Positions 5,972 to 9,343 of a stretch of DNA of 9,343 bases are shown piece by piece. The position numbers and the translations under genes are program-made. The DNA is from JBAROU01 sp049642385 (lineage in GTDB: Bacteria; Chloroflexota; Dehalococcoidia; DSTF01; RBG-16-68-14). Where the stretch lies: the NCBI GenBank assembly GCA_049642385.1, contig JBAROU010000045.1:1-9343 (forward strand). Reading direction: 5' to 3'. Under the pieces are notes generated by a model that was not told the origin of the DNA, did not search any database, and saw nothing but the letters and a program-made list of their open reading frames with translations. How positions within the stretch are numbered: the stretch's first letter is position 1; each line of letters starts with the position of its first letter.

Positions 5972-6361
5972 CTAGCCAAACACCTCGACCGCAAGTAGCG
6001 CGAGGATGATGGCGCCTGTCACGATGAGGAGGGCGCTCGCGGCCAGCACGAGCCGGCGCGGCGGGCGGTAGCTCCGGCGCTCGATATCGCCGAGTGTGAT
6101 CTCGAAGCTGACATACGCCCATGCGACCATGAGCACGCCGGCGAAGGCGGTAAAGCCGCCCAAAGTAAGCGCTAGGAATCTCGCGGGCCCGTCTTCTGTC
6201 GCGAACGCGATCGCTCCTAATGCGACACCCAGCAGGACGACTGACGAACGGAGCCAGGCGAGGAAGGTGCGTTCGTTGGCGAGGTGGGTGCGGATGAGCG
6301 CCTCGTCCGAGGTCTCGTGGCCGTTGTCGGAGAACAGCCAGTGGCGGATTCGGCTCAACAT
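5972..6361 (-). CDS. DUF202 family membrane protein (YidH-like, 129 aa)
   Basis: The product is a small integral membrane protein of unknown function. The family signature THLANERTFLAWLRSS covers residues 25-40 just before the first membrane span. Three hydrophobic segments follow at about 35-54, 62-85 and 104-126, separated by a short polar turn (TEDGPAR) and a longer cytoplasmic-looking loop (TLGDIERRSYRPPRR). This matches the usual three-span DUF202 layout and length. DUF202 members include E. coli YidH/YidG and share the fold of the small membrane subunit of eukaryotic VTC polyphosphate complexes; no function should be carried over from that. ATG 6359-6361 is preceded by AGGGA about 4 nt upstream on the minus strand. 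The gene diverges from the HD-GYP receptor across 261 bp. Confidence 0.88.
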   Translation of the reverse strand: MLSRIRHWLFSDNGHETSDEALIRTHLANERTFLAWLRSSVVLLGVALGAIAFATEDGPARFLALTLGGFTAFAGVLMVAWAYVSFEITLGDIERRSYRPPRRLVLAASALLIVTGAIILALLAVEVFG

Positions 6362-6427
6362 CGTTCCCTAGTATGCGATCCAAGGGCGCGGCTGCGCTAG
6401 AGCCCGGCGCCGGCTGAGAACGGTGGC

Positions 6428-6455
6428 CTCGTGGCTCAGCGAGCGCGCTCGTGGC
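6428..6455. repeat. CTCGTGGC direct repeats overlapping a 12-bp palindrome, possible operator
   Basis: CTCGTGGC occurs at 6428-6435 and again at 6448-6455, 20 bp apart on the same face of the helix. Between them lies the perfect palindrome CGAGCGCGCTCG (6440-6451). The arrangement sits in the divergent gap between two membrane-protein genes and could bind a regulator. In GC-rich DNA, short palindromes of this kind also arise by chance. Confidence 0.3.
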
Positions 6456-6611
6456 GATATCTACTATAGCCGTCCCGGTCGTTGGGATAGAGGCTGCTGA
6501 AGCACAGCTTTCCGACTGGCCATATCGGATCACTATCCTAAGCTATTCACTCTCGGGGCTGCGGAATTCCCGTATACGTCAAGGCTCCGTCCCGATAGGT
6601 CGATAAGTAGT

Positions 6612-6617
6612 AGGAGG
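6612..6617 (+). promoter_or_regulatory. ribosome binding site that selects a GTG start for the HD-GYP gene
   Basis: AGGAGG is followed after 5 nt by GTG 6623. There is no ATG in frame nearby, and the protein from GTG begins with a plausible short cytoplasmic segment before the first membrane span. Confidence 0.8.
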
Positions 6618-6622
6618 GAAGA

Positions 6623-8383
6623 GTGAGCTCGTTGTTTGCAGGGGCGGGCCGGGTACTGCTGTATCCGGTGCGCCACATACGCTGGAAGATCATCGCGCCG
6701 TATATCGTGCTTACCGCGGTTATCGCGGGCGTTGGCACATTCGTTGCGACGCGGTTGGTCACCGGCTCCCTGCAGGAGCGGTTCGAGAACCAGTTGGCGG
6801 AAGCGGCGCGCGTCGCTTGCGACTCCGTGGTCAGGCGCGAGCGAGCTCACCTGGAAATAGTGCGTGGTGTGGCGTTCACTCAGGGCGTCGCTACCGCGGT
6901 GGAGCAGGACGATAGTGTGAAGTTACGCGACTTGGTACTCCCGATCGCGGCGAATGGCCGGACCGAGCTGGTCGAGGTGCTCGACGCGGACGGCTCGCGT
7001 GTGCTTGGCCTTCAGCTCGCTGACCGAGAGAGGTTGGAGTATCAACCGCTGACTGACGCGAATGACCGCATGTCGTGGCCCGCGGTGTCCAGCGTCCTTG
7101 AGGGGCGGGCGGACGCGCAGGGCGACAAGTTCGCGCAGCTTGCGGAAACATCGGCAGGCTACGCGCTGTACACGGCCGGGCCGATCTACGATGGCGATCA
7201 AATTGTTGGCGCGGTGCTGGTCGGCAGCCGTCTCGAATCGCTGCTGCCAGCGCTCAAAGGGGAGGCGCTGGCGGATGTAACAGTCTACGGCTTTGATGGG
7301 GCGGAATTGAGCACCACGTTCGCGGCGTCGAATACGTCCGACGAGGCGAATCTGACACCGGACCCTGAGGCTATCTCAGCATTCGGAACGCCGGACACGA
7401 TCCGCGAGACAAAGACGCTCTTCGGGCGTGGGTTCGACCTTCTCTACGGCGAGATGGTGGTGCGCGACCAGGTCGTCGGCATGTACTCGGTTGCGCTGCC
7501 GTCATCGTTCATCCTGAGCGCCGGCGGAACGACGCGCTGGCAAATGGGGCTGCTGTTTGCGGGCGCCACCACGGCGGTCCTGCTCACGGGGCTCGTGCTC
7601 GCCGGCAGTCTGACAAGGCCGCTCCTGCGCCTCGTCCGCGCTGCGCGGGCCGTATCCAGCGGCGATCTCACGGCTCGCTCCGGCGTGCGCACTTCCGACG
7701 AGGTCGGCGTGCTCGCTGCTTCGTTCGATCAGATGACGGAGCGACTGCAACGCCAGCATCTGTCAACCATTCGGGCGCTGACCTCAGCGATCGACGCGCG
7801 CGATCCGTACACCGCGGGTCACTCGTCACGCGTGGGACAGCTTGCGGTAATGATCGGCGAGGCGTGCGACTTACCGGAACCGATGTTGCAACACCTGGAG
7901 ATCGGGGGCTACTTGCACGACATCGGCAAGATTGGCGTGCGCGACTCGATCCTGATGAAGCCCGGCCGCCTGACGCCGGAGGAGCGCGAGATGATCGAGC
8001 GGCACCCGGTCGTCGGTCTCGACATTCTCGAGCCGGTCGAACTGGCGCCGGAGGTTGTGGCGTTCGTGAGCGGCCACCACGAGAAGCTCGACGGCAGTGG
8101 CTACCCACACGGCCTGCGCGCGAGTGAGGTGAGCGTCATCTCTCGCATCGCCGCGATCTCTGATATCTACGATGCGCTTACGACCGACCGACCGTACCGA
8201 GGCGCGATGACGACGGAGGAAGCGCTCTACATCATGCGCCGTGAGATGGAGGACGGAAAGCTGGACAACGAGGTGCTCCGAGTCTTCGAGGGGCTGGTCC
8301 AGCGGTGGGAGTGGCGGCGCAAGAGCGACCCGGCGCTGCAAGGATTCCGGCTGCCTGGCGATCCCCTGCGTCGGAGCGCATAG
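6623..8383 (+). CDS. membrane receptor with extracytoplasmic sensor, HAMP and HD-GYP c-di-GMP phosphodiesterase domain (586 aa)
   Basis: This transmembrane receptor probably hydrolyses cyclic di-GMP in response to an external signal. Membrane spans lie at about residues 22-46 and 306-329. The roughly 260 residues between them form an extracytoplasmic domain with Cache/CHASE-like features (YALYTAGPIYDGDQIVGAVLVGSRL at about 180-204). A HAMP linker follows (about 328-380, with SDEVGVLAASFDQM), then the HD-GYP domain (about 383-565). All catalytic signatures are present: AGHSSRV near 398, HDIGK at 432-436, ERHP with H461, HHEKLDGSGYP at 485-495, and D514 in ISDIYDALTTDRPYR. This matches active HD-GYP enzymes, which open c-di-GMP to pGpG or GMP at a di- or tri-metal centre. 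The GTG start is fixed by AGGAGG 5 nt upstream. The next gene begins one base after the stop, so the two are likely co-transcribed. No receiver domain is present, so the input must come through the membrane sensor. Confidence 0.94.
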   Translation: MSSLFAGAGRVLLYPVRHIRWKIIAPYIVLTAVIAGVGTFVATRLVTGSLQERFENQLAEAARVACDSVVRRERAHLEIVRGVAFTQGVATAVEQDDSVKLRDLVLPIAANGRTELVEVLDADGSRVLGLQLADRERLEYQPLTDANDRMSWPAVSSVLEGRADAQGDKFAQLAETSAGYALYTAGPIYDGDQIVGAVLVGSRLESLLPALKGEALADVTVYGFDGAELSTTFAASNTSDEANLTPDPEAISAFGTPDTIRETKTLFGRGFDLLYGEMVVRDQVVGMYSVALPSSFILSAGGTTRWQMGLLFAGATTAVLLTGLVLAGSLTRPLLRLVRAARAVSSGDLTARSGVRTSDEVGVLAASFDQMTERLQRQHLSTIRALTSAIDARDPYTAGHSSRVGQLAVMIGEACDLPEPMLQHLEIGGYLHDIGKIGVRDSILMKPGRLTPEEREMIERHPVVGLDILEPVELAPEVVAFVSGHHEKLDGSGYPHGLRASEVSVISRIAAISDIYDALTTDRPYRGAMTTEEALYIMRREMEDGKLDNEVLRVFEGLVQRWEWRRKSDPALQGFRLPGDPLRRSA

Positions 8384-8384
8384 C

Positions 8385-9343
8385 ATGCGCCGCCTCGTGC
8401 GCGCGCTGGCTCTGATCGCGACGGCGTTGGTCGCCGTCCTCGTCGTGACGTCCTCGCCTCAATGGCGAGATCGGCCGCCGCCGCAGTGGCGTGCAACCCG
8501 CCGGCACCGCCTGGCCCCTGCGCCACCACCTGCACATGAGATCATGGGCGAGTCGAGCTCTCTCGGGTCACGCGCGCGATCTATCGCGGTTGGTGCGTTG
8601 GTTGTACTGGGAACGCTCGTGCTGACGACGACGGCGGCGGCGCTGGCCGTCAAGTATCCACGGCTCGGCCATCTGGACACATCCACCGAGTCGAGGCTGG
8701 CGGCCGACTACTCCGCCGACCCGCATGACGTTCGCATCGCTCCATTAGACCCGGATATCGTAGGCGCCGCTGTCAATGACGAGGACGCGCTCACGTCCGG
8801 CAGCGACAGCTCGCAACGCTCGCGCGTGCAGATCAGCCACTTGCCGGCCGACGGCGGTTCGAGCGTACCGCCTGCATCGCAGCCGAACGCCGATACGCCT
8901 ACGAGCGGGGTGAGCACGCCGACCGCCGACGCGCCGGGCACCGGTGATACGGCCACGAACACGCCGACCACGCTGGCCGTGATTTCGACGGCAACGACCA
9001 CGCCGGTCGTGCTCACACCAACGCCGCGCCCGCCCACTTCAACGCCGACCACGCGACCAACCGAGACCCCGACGCCTGTGCCGCCTACAGCGACTCTCGT
9101 GCATCCGCCTACGAGCACGCCAACAGACAAGCCAACCAACACGCCAACCGAAACGCCGACAGATAAGCCGACAGAGACGCCAACGAAGACACCGACCAAG
9201 ACGCCCACGTATACGCCGACCAGCACACCGACAGACACGCCTACGGACACTGCTACGAGTACGCCGACGGACGCGCCCACAGACACTGCTACGAATACGC
9301 CGACGGACACACCTACGGATACTGCTACGAGCACGCCGACGGA
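8385..9343 (+). CDS. membrane-anchored Thr/Pro-rich surface-stalk protein, 3'-truncated by window edge (319+ aa)
   Basis: This frame is open from ATG 8385 to the window end with no stop. GGAG lies 8 nt upstream, and the start is one base after the HD-GYP stop. A second in-frame ATG at 8544 lacks a ribosome site. Residues 4-22 and 66-89 are hydrophobic: either a signal peptide plus a membrane span, or, if 8544 is the true start, a single anchor. Between them is an Arg/Pro-rich linker (RDRPPPQWRATRRHR). Residues about 91-165 are an unrecognised polar segment with LDPDIVGAAVNDEDAL. From about 168 on the sequence is Thr/Pro low complexity, settling into a TPTx four-residue beat from about 243 and a 12-residue repeat from 285. 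Such stalks are common in Chloroflexota surface proteins and may be glycosylated. Third codon positions vary freely among repeats (ACG/ACA/ACC/ACT, CCG/CCA/CCT/CCC), showing that this is the coding frame. Any functional head lies beyond the window. Confidence 0.82.
   Translation, partial: MRRLVRALALIATALVAVLVVTSSPQWRDRPPPQWRATRRHRLAPAPPPAHEIMGESSSLGSRARSIAVGALVVLGTLVLTTTAAALAVKYPRLGHLDTSTESRLAADYSADPHDVRIAPLDPDIVGAAVNDEDALTSGSDSSQRSRVQISHLPADGGSSVPPASQPNADTPTSGVSTPTADAPGTGDTATNTPTTLAVISTATTTPVVLTPTPRPPTSTPTTRPTETPTPVPPTATLVHPPTSTPTDKPTNTPTETPTDKPTETPTKTPTKTPTYTPTSTPTDTPTDTATSTPTDAPTDTATNTPTDTPTDTATSTPT
9237..9343 (+). repeat. 36-bp in-frame tandem repeat, three copies, running off the window
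   Basis: Copies at 9237-9272, 9273-9308 and 9309-9343 (last base missing) encode [T/A]PTDTAT[S/N]TPTD. Copies 1 and 2 differ at 4 of 36 bases, and copies 1 and 3 at 3 of 35; most differences are silent. The 36-bp unit is built from three 12-bp TPTx-like subunits, so it grew from an older four-codon repeat. The array may continue past the window edge, and its copy number is likely to vary between strains. Confidence 0.85.

Larger units (their letters stand above)
6362..6622. other. 261-bp divergent intergenic region between DUF202 and HD-GYP genes
   Basis: This is the longest gene-free stretch and should hold promoters for both flanking genes. I see the HD-GYP ribosome site at the right end, a CCGGCGCCGG palindrome (6404-6413), a 12-bp palindrome at 6440-6451, two CTCGTGGC direct repeats (6428-6435 and 6448-6455), and a GGATAG/CTATCC pair 42 nt apart (6485-6490 and 6533-6538). 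The right half (about 6455-6615) is clearly more AT-rich than the surrounding genes, as expected of a promoter, but I find no -35/-10 pair good enough to name. No tRNA-like fold or small ORF stands out. Confidence 0.5.

Noticed and set aside
8708..9334. Antisense (minus-strand) frame of 208 codons giving a VGVSVGVLVG-type repeat protein.
   Set aside because: It is the mirror of the Thr/Pro coding repeat. The plus frame shows variation at its third codon positions, is continuous from 8385 and has a start with a GGAG site, so plus is the real strand.
9237..9343. 36-bp repeat spacing reminiscent of a CRISPR array.
   Set aside because: The copies are directly adjacent with no spacers, are in frame, and vary at silent positions; this is a coding tandem repeat.

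Overview
The window is GC-rich, densely coding DNA with short gaps, strong AGGAGG-type ribosome binding sites and occasional GTG starts. A Chloroflexota (or another GC-rich, single-membrane lineage) is my best guess. The basis is a secreted protein with an LPSTG sortase-like tail, a surface protein with a long TPTxTPT stalk of the kind common in Chloroflexota, and the mix of orphan signalling genes. This is inference from style; there is no rRNA or phylogenetic marker here.

Layout. (1) 1-2125, plus strand: the 3' part of a CheR-type methyltransferase gene (cut by the window edge), overlapping by ATGA a membrane-anchored PAS histidine kinase. (2) 2154-4474, minus strand: a MOSC-domain protein, and upstream of it a three-part fusion of Ada metal-binding domain, AraC-type HTH and AlkA glycosylase. 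(3) 4598-5328, plus strand: an Ogt-type O6-alkylguanine-DNA methyltransferase, divergent from the fusion, followed by a small unknown ORF of 79 codons. (4) 5394-5960, plus strand: a secreted Gmad2-domain protein with a sortase-like anchor and its own candidate promoter. (5) 5972-6361, minus strand: a DUF202 membrane protein. (6) 6623-8383, plus strand: a membrane receptor with HAMP and a complete HD-GYP (c-di-GMP phosphodiesterase) domain. (7) 8385-9343, plus strand: a long reading frame open to the window end, encoding a membrane-anchored Thr/Pro-rich stalk that ends in 36-bp tandem repeats.

How the parts fit. The fusion and the Ogt together hold the activities known from the Ada regulon: methyl-lesion sensing with transcriptional control, N-alkylpurine excision, and O6-alkylguanine reversal. 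They flank a 123-bp divergent gap that carries a perfect 9-bp inverted repeat, a candidate shared operator. The CheR/kinase pair and the HD-GYP receptor are signalling genes with no response regulator in the window. The HD-GYP gene and the surface-stalk gene are separated by one base and probably share a transcript, which would link c-di-GMP turnover to a cell-surface protein.

No tRNA, rRNA, CRISPR array, transposase or recombinase was seen. No gene-free stretch exceeds 300 bases; the longest (6362-6622) is described below.
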